Below are positions 18,512 through 26,313 of a DNA stretch of 64,000 nt, piece after piece (position 1 is the stretch's first letter; the number at the start of each line of letters is the position of its first letter). The translations under genes were made by a program, and so were the position numbers. Source of the DNA: an uncultured Flavobacteriaceae bacterium (GTDB taxonomy: Bacteria > Bacteroidota > Bacteroidia > Flavobacteriales > Flavobacteriaceae); NCBI GenBank assembly GCA_947494205.1, contig CANLUH010000018.1, forward strand, positions 22,818 to 86,817, written 5' to 3'. A model generated the notes under the pieces. That model made no database searches. It saw only the letters and a program-made list of their open reading frames with translations, and was not told where the DNA came from.

Positions 18512-19684
18512 ATGACAATACCTAGATGGATTCTTCCTATCATTATTATCTCGCAGTTTTGCTGTACATCGCTTTGGTTTGCAAGTAATGCAATAATTAA
18601 CGATTTAGTTTTTAATTTTAACTTAGAGTCTCAAGCCCTTGGCAATCTAACATCAGCAATTCAATTTGGGTTCATTACAGGTACTTTAGTTTTTGCCTTA
18701 CTAACTATAGCCGATCGCTTCTCGCCCTCGAAAGTGTTTTTTGTAAGTGCTTTAATTGCTGCCTTATTTAACATTAGCATATTATTAGACACAAATACAT
18801 TATTTAGTTTAATCGTATTACGCTTTTTTACAGGTTTTTTCCTAGCTGGCATCTACCCTATTGGCATGAAAATAGCTTCCGATTATTATAATAAAGGTTT
18901 AGGTAAATCCTTAAGCTTTTTAGTTGGTGCATTAGTTCTAGGAACAGCATTCCCTCATTTATTAAAAGGGTTTACGAATCTTATTTCTTGGAAATACGTT
19001 ATTATTATAACATCTCTATTAGCTAGCTTTGGTGGTTTATTACTATTTATTTTTGTGCCAGATGGCCCTTTTAGAACTCCTAGTCAAAAATTAGATTTTT
19101 CAGCACTTTTCAAAGTGTTTAATAAACGCTCATTTAGGCAAGCAGCTTTTGGTTATTTTGGACACATGTGGGAATTATATGCCTTTTGGGCATTTGTTCC
19201 TGTTATGATTTCAAGTTATCAAAAATTGCATCATATCCCCAATTTAAACATTCCTTTAGTTTCATTTTTAATTATTGCAACAGGAAGCGTGTCTTGCGTT
19301 ATTGCTGGTTATACTTCTATACGCTTTGGAACTAAAAAAACAGCTACTATTGCTTTATCGCTTTCAGCCTTATGTTGTATAATTTCACCATTACTTTTCA
19401 CAATAAATTCAACAACTCTTTTTATTAGCTTCCTTTTTATTTGGGGATTTGTTGTTATTGCAGATTCACCTTTGTTTTCAACATTGGTAGCACAAAATGC
19501 TATCGCAGAACTTAAAGGTACGGCTTTAACAATCGTTAACTGCATAGGTTTTGCTATAACAATAGTTAGTATTCAGTTATTAAGTCTACTAAGCACAAAT
19601 ATGCCTTCAATATATAATTATACCATTCTTTCTATTGGCCCTATTCTTGGTCTTATTGTACTGCTTAAAAGAAAAAAGGCATAA
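18512..19684 (+). CDS. Major facilitator superfamily transporter
   Basis: The 390-residue protein has about 12 hydrophobic segments and an MFS-type loop with an aspartate/arginine-containing stretch (ADRFSPSKV) between helices 2 and 3. The N-terminal CCTSLWFASNAII sequence occurs in MFS proteins of the nitrate/cyanate-like branch. It lies 6 bp after the miaE-like gene, so both are probably on one transcript. The substrate is unknown. A bidirectional hairpin follows. Confidence 0.82.
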   Translation: MTIPRWILPIIIISQFCCTSLWFASNAIINDLVFNFNLESQALGNLTSAIQFGFITGTLVFALLTIADRFSPSKVFFVSALIAALFNISILLDTNTLFSLIVLRFFTGFFLAGIYPIGMKIASDYYNKGLGKSLSFLVGALVLGTAFPHLLKGFTNLISWKYVIIITSLLASFGGLLLFIFVPDGPFRTPSQKLDFSALFKVFNKRSFRQAAFGYFGHMWELYAFWAFVPVMISSYQKLHHIPNLNIPLVSFLIIATGSVSCVIAGYTSIRFGTKKTATIALSLSALCCIISPLLFTINSTTLFISFLFIWGFVVIADSPLFSTLVAQNAIAELKGTALTIVNCIGFAITIVSIQLLSLLSTNMPSIYNYTILSIGPILGLIVLLKRKKA

Positions 19685-19686
19685 AA

Positions 19687-19718
19687 AATGCCATTTGTTA
19701 TTAGTAACAAACAGCATT
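19687..19718. terminator. Hairpin between convergent MFS and bcp genes
   Basis: AATGC and a 7-bp arm TTTGTTA pair with TAACAAA and GCATT around a TTAG loop, with small internal mismatches. A-rich on the left but without a long T-run on the right, it could serve both strands weakly. Confidence 0.6.
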
Positions 19719-19742
19719 CTATAATTGTATGTATCTAAGTGA

Positions 19743-20201
19743 TTATACTAACTCTAAAATCTGAGCAGCATGATCTTTCGTTTTTACTTTATCGATAACA
19801 TGAGCTACTACTCCATTTTCATCGATTAAAAAGGTTTTACGGTGTATACCATCGTATTCTCTTCCCATAAACTTTTTTAATCCCCATACACCGAAAGCTT
19901 CTATAACTTCTTTTTCTGTATCTGCTAAAAGTGGATATGGGAAATCGAACTTATTTTTAAAGTTAGACTGCTTCTTTTCTGTATCTGCACTAACACCTAA
20001 TATCTCGAAACCTTTATCTTGCAACACCTTATAATTATCACTTAGGTTACAAGCTTCTGCGGTACAGCCCGGAGTATTTGCTTTAGGGTAAAAGAAAACA
20101 ATTAGCTTTTTTCCTTTATAATCACTTAAAGAGATTGCATTTCCATCTTGATCATTAACTGTAAAATTAGGAACTGCGTCACCTTGTTTTAATGTATTCA
20201 T
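19743..20201 (-). CDS. bcp: Peroxiredoxin of the Bcp type (thiol peroxidase)
   Basis: The 152-residue protein contains FYPKANTPGCTAEACN with peroxidatic Cys46 and resolving Cys51. This is the atypical 2-Cys arrangement of bacterioferritin comigratory proteins, reduced by thioredoxin. It detoxifies hydrogen peroxide and alkyl hydroperoxides in the cytoplasm. On the minus strand TATTTTTG (20222-20229) lies 20 bp upstream, within a 34-bp gap shared with the divergent nth gene. Confidence 0.93.
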   Translation of the reverse strand: MNTLKQGDAVPNFTVNDQDGNAISLSDYKGKKLIVFFYPKANTPGCTAEACNLSDNYKVLQDKGFEILGVSADTEKKQSNFKNKFDFPYPLLADTEKEVIEAFGVWGLKKFMGREYDGIHRKTFLIDENGVVAHVIDKVKTKDHAAQILELV

Positions 20202-20229
20202 AGTTGTAAATTTGATTTTATCAAAAATA
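20184..20229. promoter_or_regulatory. Overlapping divergent promoters of bcp and nth
   Basis: On the plus strand TTG (20184-20186), a 20-bp spacer and TAAATTTG (20207-20214) lie 21 bp before the nth ATG. On the minus strand TATTTTTG (20222-20229) lies 20 bp before the bcp ATG. The two -7 boxes face away from each other only 7 bp apart, and the nth -33 lies inside bcp coding sequence. Confidence 0.6.
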
Positions 20230-20235
20230 CGACTA

Positions 20236-20892
20236 ATGACGAAACAAGAAAAGGTAAATTTTGTAATAAAAACATTAAATGAGTTATATCCAGAAATTCC
20301 TATTCCTTTAGATCATAAAGACCCATATACTTTGCTTGTTGCTGTTTTACTATCTGCGCAATGCACAGATGTAAGAGTTAACCAGATTACACCGCTTTTA
20401 TTTGCTAAAGCTGACAATCCTTATGATATGATAAAACTATCTGTAGAAGAGATTAAAGCTATTATAAGACCTTGTGGTTTATCGCCTATGAAAAGTAAAG
20501 GCATTTACGGACTATCTCATATTTTAATAGATAAACATGATGGCAAGGTGCCGCAAAGTTTTGACGCTTTAGAAGCCCTGCCAGCCGTTGGACATAAAAC
20601 AGCTAGTGTTGTAATGTCTCAAGCTTTTGGAGTGCCTGCTTTTCCTGTAGATACGCATATACATAGATTAATGTACCGTTGGAATTTAACTAATGGTAAA
20701 AATGTTAATCAAACCGAAAAAGATGCCAAGCGCTTATTCCCAAAAGAACTATGGAACGATTTACACTTACAAATTATATGGTATGGTAGAGAATATTCGC
20801 AAGCTAGAGGATGGGATTTAGATAAAGACATTATTACTAAAACTATTGGCAGACAAAGTGTTTTAAATGATTACAGAAAAGCTAATTCATAA
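20236..20892 (+). CDS. nth: Endonuclease III-like DNA glycosylase lacking the iron-sulfur cysteines
   Basis: I start it at the ATG giving MTKQEKVNF (218 residues); an upstream in-frame start would run into the promoter. It has the helix-hairpin-helix LPAVGHKTA with catalytic Lys121 and the catalytic Asp139 in FPVDTHIHR, as in Nth, which removes oxidised pyrimidines and cuts the abasic site. The only cysteines are at 43 and 80, so the C-terminal C-x6-C-x2-C-x5-C cluster motif of E. coli Nth is missing. The corresponding region reads IIWYGREYSQARGWDLDKD. Family membership is firm. Confidence 0.93.
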   Translation: MTKQEKVNFVIKTLNELYPEIPIPLDHKDPYTLLVAVLLSAQCTDVRVNQITPLLFAKADNPYDMIKLSVEEIKAIIRPCGLSPMKSKGIYGLSHILIDKHDGKVPQSFDALEALPAVGHKTASVVMSQAFGVPAFPVDTHIHRLMYRWNLTNGKNVNQTEKDAKRLFPKELWNDLHLQIIWYGREYSQARGWDLDKDIITKTIGRQSVLNDYRKANS

Positions 20893-20949
20893 AGAAATTC
20901 TTTACATTTAGCCAATAATTTAGTTTTAACTTCATATAAATAAGAAATT

Positions 20950-22149
20950 ATGATTGCCCCTGAGTTTCCTAAAAATGAGAGAAAAAGACAGAAAGCTGTA
21001 GAAAAGTACAAGCTATTAGATACATTGCCAGAAATAAAATACGACAATATTACTAGTATGATTTCTGATATTTGCGATACTCCTATTTCATTAATCACTC
21101 TACTTGATAAAGACCGTAATTTCCTTAAATCTCATTATGGTATAGAATTAAGTGAGTCTCCAAGAAACATTTCTTTTTGTGGTCATGCCATAAATTCTGA
21201 AGATTCTATAATGATTGTTGAAGATGCAAGAGAAGACAAACGCTTTCATGACAATCCATTAGTTACAGAATTCAATGCTATTTTTTACGCAGGTGTTCCA
21301 CTAACTAATAATGAAGGTAATAAATTAGGTACACTCTGTGTGTACGATCATAAACCAAGAACACTAACAATAGAACAAAAAAACGCTTTAAAAATAATTG
21401 CAAAACATGTTGTTACACTATTCGAACAACGTTTACAAAACGAGCAATTATTAGAGTTAAAAGAAAACTTACAACGCAAAAATGATGATTTAGAAAAATT
21501 TGCATCTGTTATCTCTCATGATTTAAAATCACCAGTTAACAATATTATTAGCTTAACTAAGCTCTTAAAATCTGAAAACCCAAACCTTTCGAAAGACTCT
21601 ATACAATACATAGACTATTTACAAGAGTCTTCAAGCGCTTTAAAAAAATACATTGATGATGTTTTAATATTTTACAAAAGCGACTCTTTATTAGGCTTAA
21701 AAAAGGAAACTTTTACAGTTGATGAGATTATTAAAGATTGCCAAAATATAGTAGACGTTAGTAAAGAAACAGAAATAAATATAGTAAATAGTACCAAATC
21801 GTTGTTTATTAATAAGACTGCTTTAGAACAAATACTTATAAACCTATTAACCAATGGAATAAAATATAACGACAAACCTAAAGCTATTATAAGTATTACA
21901 TGTTCTGAAAATGATGATTTTTATTTTTGGAAGGTTACTGATAATGGCACTGGAATCTCTGAAGAAAATCGAGATAAAATTTTCGAATTATTTGAAAGCA
22001 CTCCACATAAAGACCGTTACGGTAACCAAGGAAACGGTATAGGCTTAGCCACTACAAAAAAAATTATTACCTCTTTAGGTGGAGACATTAAAGTGTCTTC
22101 TATTTTAGGTGAGCAAACAACCTTTGAATTTACTATTGAAAAAGAGTAA
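20950..22149 (+). CDS. GAF-domain sensor histidine kinase
   Basis: The 399-residue cytoplasmic protein has a GAF domain (about 25-160), a short coiled linker and a kinase core. The core has the H-box ISHDLKSPVNN (His190), N-box LLTNGIKYND (Asn302), DNGTG (331-335) and GNGIGLA (361-367). No membrane segment or receiver domain is present and no response regulator gene is adjacent, so its partner must be elsewhere. The GAF domain carries the bacterial 'SPR.ISFC.HAI' signature (70-81) seen in photoreceptor-like and small-molecule GAF kinases. The ligand is unknown. Confidence 0.9.
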   Translation: MIAPEFPKNERKRQKAVEKYKLLDTLPEIKYDNITSMISDICDTPISLITLLDKDRNFLKSHYGIELSESPRNISFCGHAINSEDSIMIVEDAREDKRFHDNPLVTEFNAIFYAGVPLTNNEGNKLGTLCVYDHKPRTLTIEQKNALKIIAKHVVTLFEQRLQNEQLLELKENLQRKNDDLEKFASVISHDLKSPVNNIISLTKLLKSENPNLSKDSIQYIDYLQESSSALKKYIDDVLIFYKSDSLLGLKKETFTVDEIIKDCQNIVDVSKETEINIVNSTKSLFINKTALEQILINLLTNGIKYNDKPKAIISITCSENDDFYFWKVTDNGTGISEENRDKIFELFESTPHKDRYGNQGNGIGLATTKKIITSLGGDIKVSSILGEQTTFEFTIEKE

Positions 22150-22297
22150 GCCACAAACTACTACACAAGATATAAATCTCTTTAAAAACAAGCCAAAAAG
22201 CTTTTTTAAAGGTCTCTGTATACAAGTTTCAAACATCAAAAATAGAGAAACTAATCTTTAACTCAATTATACTTTTCTAAAACAAAACGATACTAAA

Positions 22298-22323
22298 AAG
22301 CCTCTCGATAAATCGAGAGGCTT
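22298..22323. terminator. Bidirectional terminator between the histidine kinase and rpsA
   Basis: A perfect 11-bp GC-containing stem (22298-22308 with 22313-22323) and TAAA loop is flanked by A-run on the left and T-rich sequence on the right. It is strongest for the minus-strand rpsA transcript. Confidence 0.85.
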
Positions 22324-22361
22324 AATTTTAGTTAGGATGAGATTCCTGCTTTACGCAGAAA

Positions 22362-24194
22362 TTATATTTTCCCGTCCATTTTATCCTTAAGTGCTTGTAA
22401 AGCATCATTAGCATCACCTAAAGTTGGTTTTGCTTCTGCAGCTTGAGCAGCTTGTTTTTTAGCAGCAGCTTTCACATTTGCCATTTCTTCTTCTTTAAAG
22501 ATTGCAGTATGCGATGCTACTACTCTCTTAAATTCTTTATTGAATTCAATGATTTTGAATTCTGCAGATTCTCCTTTCTTAAGTTTCTTACCATCTTCTT
22601 TTTCAAGGTGACGTGAAGGAACAAAAGCAACGATATCTTCGTTAAACTCAATAGTTGCACCTTTATCTACAACCTCAGCAATTTCTGCTGTATGTGTTGT
22701 TCCTAAAGCGAACTCAGTTTCGTACTTATCCCAAGGGTTTTCAGTTGTCTGTTTGTGACCTAAAGATAATTTACGTCCTTCTACATCTAACTCAAGTACT
22801 ACTACTTCTAATTTGTCTCCAACTGCACAGAACTCAGATGGGTGCTTAATTTTCTTAGTCCAAGATAAATCTGAGATGTAAATTAATCCATCGATTCCTT
22901 CTTCTAATTCAACAAATACACCAAAGTTTGTAAAGTTACGTACAATACCAGAGTGCTTAGAACCTACTGGGTATTTTGTAGTAATATCTGTCCAAGGATC
23001 TTGCGATAATTGCTTGATACCTAATGACATTTTACGATCTTCTCTATCTAAAGTTAATACTTGTGCTTCTACAACATCTCCAACAGATACGAAGTCGTTA
23101 GCAGAACGTAAGTGTGTAGACCAAGACATTTCAGATACGTGTACTAATCCTTCTACACCTTCTGCTACTTCGATAAATGCACCGTAATCTGCGATTACAA
23201 CTACTTTACCTTTTACTTTATCTCCAACATTTACTTCTTCTCCTAATGCATCCCAAGGGTGCTTGCTTAATTGCTTAAGACCTAATTGGATTCTTGATTT
23301 GTTTTCATCAAAATCAAGGATTACAACATTAAGTTTCTGATCTAACTCAACAATCTCATTTGGATGGTTAATTCTAGACCAAGATAAATCTGTAATGTGA
23401 ACTAATCCGTCAACACCTCCAAGGTCGATGAATACACCGTAAGAAGTAATGTTTTTAACAACACCTTCTAATACTTGACCTTTTTCTAATTGACCGATGA
23501 TTTCTTTCTTCTGTATTTCAATATCAGCTTCAATAAGCGCTTTATGAGATACTACTACGTTTTTGAATTCGTGGTTGATTTTAACAACTTTAAATTCCAT
23601 AGTTTTATTTACATACTGATCGTAATCTCTAATTGGCTTAACGTCAATTTGAGAACCTGGTAAGAATGCTTCAATTCCGAAAACATCTACAATCATACCT
23701 CCTTTAGTTCTACACTTAACGAAACCATTAACGATTTCACCTGTATCGTGTGCATTATTTACACGATCCCATGCTTTAATTACACGTGCTTTTCTGTGAG
23801 ATAATACTAATTGTCCTGTTGCATCTTCACGAACATCAATTAATACTTCTACTTTATCACCAACTGATAAGTTAGGGTTGTAACGGAACTCATTTAATGA
23901 GATTACACCTTCAGACTTTGCGTTGATGTCGATGATAGCGTCACGATCTGTAATGTGAATTACTTCTCCTTCTACTACTTCATCATTTAAAGTATCTACG
24001 AAATTTTCAGATACTAACTTTTCAAATTCTTTTAATTGAGAATCTTCTACTTCGTCAATTCCTTCTTGGTAATTGTGCCAATTGAATTCTGCTAAGAATT
24101 TTTCAGGGTTTGCTTGTGCTTCAGAAATTACTGGAGCTTCTACTGTTGTTGCTTCTTTAGCTTCAACTTCTGCTTGTTTTGCTTTGTCAGCCAT
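22362..24194 (-). CDS. rpsA: 30S ribosomal protein S1
   Basis: The 610-residue protein holds six S1 OB-fold repeats. The central ones carry clear YGVFIDLGGVDGLVH-, YGAFIEVAEGVEGLVH- and FGVFVELEEGIDGLIY-type signatures. It has an extra acidic/alanine-rich N-terminal arm of about 50 residues and a Lys/Ala-rich tail, making it longer than E. coli S1 (557). S1 binds mRNA upstream of the start codon and helps initiation on messages with weak or no Shine-Dalgarno sequence. That fits this genome, where purine-rich sites are rare. A long leader precedes it. Confidence 0.95.
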   Translation of the reverse strand: MADKAKQAEVEAKEATTVEAPVISEAQANPEKFLAEFNWHNYQEGIDEVEDSQLKEFEKLVSENFVDTLNDEVVEGEVIHITDRDAIIDINAKSEGVISLNEFRYNPNLSVGDKVEVLIDVREDATGQLVLSHRKARVIKAWDRVNNAHDTGEIVNGFVKCRTKGGMIVDVFGIEAFLPGSQIDVKPIRDYDQYVNKTMEFKVVKINHEFKNVVVSHKALIEADIEIQKKEIIGQLEKGQVLEGVVKNITSYGVFIDLGGVDGLVHITDLSWSRINHPNEIVELDQKLNVVILDFDENKSRIQLGLKQLSKHPWDALGEEVNVGDKVKGKVVVIADYGAFIEVAEGVEGLVHVSEMSWSTHLRSANDFVSVGDVVEAQVLTLDREDRKMSLGIKQLSQDPWTDITTKYPVGSKHSGIVRNFTNFGVFVELEEGIDGLIYISDLSWTKKIKHPSEFCAVGDKLEVVVLELDVEGRKLSLGHKQTTENPWDKYETEFALGTTHTAEIAEVVDKGATIEFNEDIVAFVPSRHLEKEDGKKLKKGESAEFKIIEFNKEFKRVVASHTAIFKEEEMANVKAAAKKQAAQAAEAKPTLGDANDALQALKDKMDGKI

Positions 24195-24280
24195 TGCAGA
24201 TAATAATTTGTATTCTGTATGTATTTAGAAAGTTTTATGCGATTTCACACAGAAGTGTTAAATATAAATTTGTTGTATCC

Positions 24281-24347
24281 TTTTTCGTCTTTCTATAATT
24301 CGCCGAAAAGGAGTGCAAAAATACTACTTTTTTTCTGAATTCACCAA
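24281..24347 (-). promoter_or_regulatory. rpsA promoter and 5'-end leader hairpin
   Basis: On the minus strand TTG (24345-24347), a 21-bp spacer and TATTTTTG (24316-24323) form a good promoter 121 bp before the rpsA ATG. Directly downstream, CCTTTTCG and CGAAAAAGG (within 24281-24312) can pair around an AT-rich loop, so the transcript would begin with a hairpin. Confidence 0.5.
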
Positions 24348-24504
24348 CTTATATGGCGCATAACTGATTAATTTATAGAAAGATTAGAATTTTTAATTAA
24401 AATACAACTAAATAAAAAGTATTATACCATTAAACTATAGTTATTTAATAGTATGTTATTTTAGTAATTAACTACTACACAAGTATTAATAGACTTAGTT
24501 AAAT

Positions 24505-24669
24505 CTATACTAAGGCAGCTATTATTAGTGCACAAGGTGAAGAGGACATATGCCCTAATGTATAAAGACAACCTGATGTACCTCCCCCTTCTATTTTAGA
24601 CATTTCATTCTCATTTAATTCTACTAAGTTTTGTGTTTTAAAGTTTAATTTTGCTCTTTGTGTTTTCAT
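24505..24669 (-). CDS. Double-glycine leader peptide, putative RiPP/bacteriocin precursor
   Basis: This 54-residue frame is read on the minus strand and is too short for standard ORF listings. It starts MKTQRAKLNFKTQN and contains LVELNENEMSKIEGGG (residues 15-30), matching the L-x-x-x-E-[LM]-x-x-I-x-GG pattern of leaders cut by C39-peptidase ABC exporters. The predicted core of about 25 residues after Gly29 has two cysteines (34 and 46) and several Ser/Thr (TSGCLYT, HMSSSPC), and ends in the hydrophobic stretch ALIIAALV. Such cores become lanthipeptides, other RiPPs or disulfide-bonded bacteriocins. No modifying enzyme or exporter is in the window, so function is unproven. It lies between rpsA and a BON-LysM gene. 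Confidence 0.7.
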   Translation of the reverse strand: MKTQRAKLNFKTQNLVELNENEMSKIEGGGTSGCLYTLGHMSSSPCALIIAALV

Positions 24670-25071
24670 AATTTAATTATTTTAATTTATACATGCTAGA
24701 TACTTTATCTACCATTTTGTTGGTTCAAAAGAATTCTAAAAAATGTACTAAAACAAGTAAGCATATGTCTATTTTATAAAATTGGACACTGATAAAAAAA
24801 CATAAAAAACTAAAAATCAGCAAGTTTAAACAAGCTTAGCATAGTGCAACATACTATAAAGCCATATCATGACTTTAATAAGCCACTTAATATGTTTAAT
24901 TAAACCTTTTACTTAAAAAAAACAAAAACTGCATTTAATCGATAAAAACAAACACTTAATCTTGTTTTTATTTTATTTACATTAATTTAAAATTTGGGAA
25001 AGTTGAATTTGTTTTATAAATTACTATCTTTAGATTATTAAGATTAACATTAAAAACAACAATTTATTATT
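24670..25071. other. Intergenic region, 402 bp, divergent promoters
   Basis: This very AT-rich stretch separates the divergent GG-leader peptide gene and the BON-LysM gene. A promoter for the latter is proposed at 25003-25033. No other gene, hairpin or repeat of significance is visible. Confidence 0.5.
25003..25033 (+). promoter_or_regulatory. Candidate promoter of the BON-LysM gene
   Basis: TTG (25003-25005), a 19-bp spacer and TATCTTTA (25025-25032, 7 of 8 matches to TAnnTTTG) precede the ATG by about 40 bp. Confidence 0.45.
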
Positions 25072-25452
25072 ATGAGCGCTAGAGACAAATACCAATCTGT
25101 ACTTAGTTTAGGAGAAACATTAAACATCCAGAATGGAGATGTTACAGAAGAAAATGGAGTATTAAAAGTAGTAGGAACTGCTAATACACAATACGAGAAA
25201 AATTTATTATGGAATGCTATAAAAACTGCTGGTGGTGAAGAGCCTTCTGATATTATGGCTGATATTTCTGTAGCAGACGAGAGTGTATACCACAGACATA
25301 CTGTTGCAAGTGGAGAAACTTTAGGGAAAATTGCTGCACATTATTATGGTAGTGCAGGCAAATACACTGCTATTTTTGAAGCAAACAAAGACATTTTAAA
25401 CAATCCAGATGTAATACATCCAGATCAAGAACTTGTTATCCCTAACTTATAG
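25072..25452 (+). CDS. BON and LysM domain protein, Kbp/YgaU-like
   Basis: The 126-residue protein has no signal peptide. Residues 8-65 resemble a BON domain (LNIQNGDVTEENGVLKVVGTA) and 76-124 are a LysM domain (HTVASGETLGKIAAHYYG to IHPDQELVIP). This two-domain layout and size match E. coli Kbp (YgaU), a cytoplasmic potassium-binding protein induced by osmotic stress. A K+ or stress role here is inference from that similarity. It is monocistronic with its own promoter and terminator. Confidence 0.85.
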   Translation: MSARDKYQSVLSLGETLNIQNGDVTEENGVLKVVGTANTQYEKNLLWNAIKTAGGEEPSDIMADISVADESVYHRHTVASGETLGKIAAHYYGSAGKYTAIFEANKDILNNPDVIHPDQELVIPNL

Positions 25453-25479
25453 TAAGTATTAAAATATATATAGTAAAAA

Positions 25480-25509
25480 AGCGAATCAATTACGATTCGC
25501 TTTTTTTTA
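25480..25509 (+). terminator. Rho-independent terminator of the BON-LysM gene
   Basis: An 8-bp stem (AGCGAATC with GATTCGCT) around AATTAC is followed by eight or more T. The A-run on the left could also serve the converging cmk transcript. Confidence 0.85.
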
Positions 25510-25530
25510 TATTTCTATTTTAGAATTCTA

Positions 25531-26223
25531 CTATAATTTGTCTAGTGTTGTGTTTACCAACTCCAATACTTTTTCAAACTGAGATTCTAAAGTTAAGTCA
25601 GAATTATCTATTTCTATAGCATCGTCTGCTTTTACTAATGGAGAATCTTCTCTATGTGTATCTATATAATCACGTTCTTGTACGTTTCTCAAAACATCTT
25701 CGTATGTTACCTTATCGCCTCTATCTATTAATTCGTCATAACGTCTTCTTGCTCTTTTTTCTGCTGAAGCTGTCATGAATAGTTTTAATTCTGCATAAGG
25801 AAATACGACAGTTCCAATATCGCGACCATCCATAACAACACCTTTATCTTTTCCCATTTGCTGTTGTTGTTTTACCAATTGGTAACGCACTTCTGGTATT
25901 GCTGCCACTTTGCTAACAAAACTTGAGACTTCTAGAGTACGGATTTCTTTTTCTATATTTTCTCCATTTAAATAGACTTCAGCAAAGCCTAACTCTACAT
26001 TAAATGTAAAACTAATGTCTACTTCATTAAGTTTAGAAACCAAAGCAACAACATCGAAATGCTCGCTATCTATAAAACCGTTTCGCATTGTAAACAATGT
26101 TACCGCACGATACATTGCTCCTGTATCTACATATATATATCCTAAATGCTTTGCAAGTTGTTTTGCTATGGTACTTTTTCCTGTAGAGGAAAACCCGTCT
26201 ATGGCTATGGTAATATTTTGCAT
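25531..26223 (-). CDS. cmk: Cytidylate kinase
   Basis: The 230-residue P-loop kinase has a Walker A of the form DGFSSTGKST (9-18) and the CMP-kinase signature MDGRDIGTVVFP (about 130). An Arg-rich lid (EKRARRRYDEL) and a C-terminal region with D-[NS]-S-D-L-T follow. It phosphorylates CMP and dCMP. The P-loop wording S-S-T-G replaces the usual P-x-G-S/A-G, which I regard as lineage-typical. TACTTTTG on the minus strand (26240-26247) is a likely -7 box 16 bp upstream. It follows porQ on the same strand. Confidence 0.93.
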   Translation of the reverse strand: MQNITIAIDGFSSTGKSTIAKQLAKHLGYIYVDTGAMYRAVTLFTMRNGFIDSEHFDVVALVSKLNEVDISFTFNVELGFAEVYLNGENIEKEIRTLEVSSFVSKVAAIPEVRYQLVKQQQQMGKDKGVVMDGRDIGTVVFPYAELKLFMTASAEKRARRRYDELIDRGDKVTYEDVLRNVQERDYIDTHREDSPLVKADDAIEIDNSDLTLESQFEKVLELVNTTLDKL

Positions 26224-26313
26224 ATTGTTATTTATGGTGCAAAAGTAATTATTATACTTTAAATGTTCTGATTGTAATATTTAAATTAATAAGTGCTTAA
26301 TGAGAATGAAATA

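Noticed and set aside
24932..24947. 16-bp sequence CATTTAATCGATAAAA found also at 62878-62893, upstream of the LysM and collagen-like genes
   Set aside because: In DNA of this AT content a few exact 16-mer repeats are expected by chance in 64 kb on two strands. No consistent spacing to a start codon.
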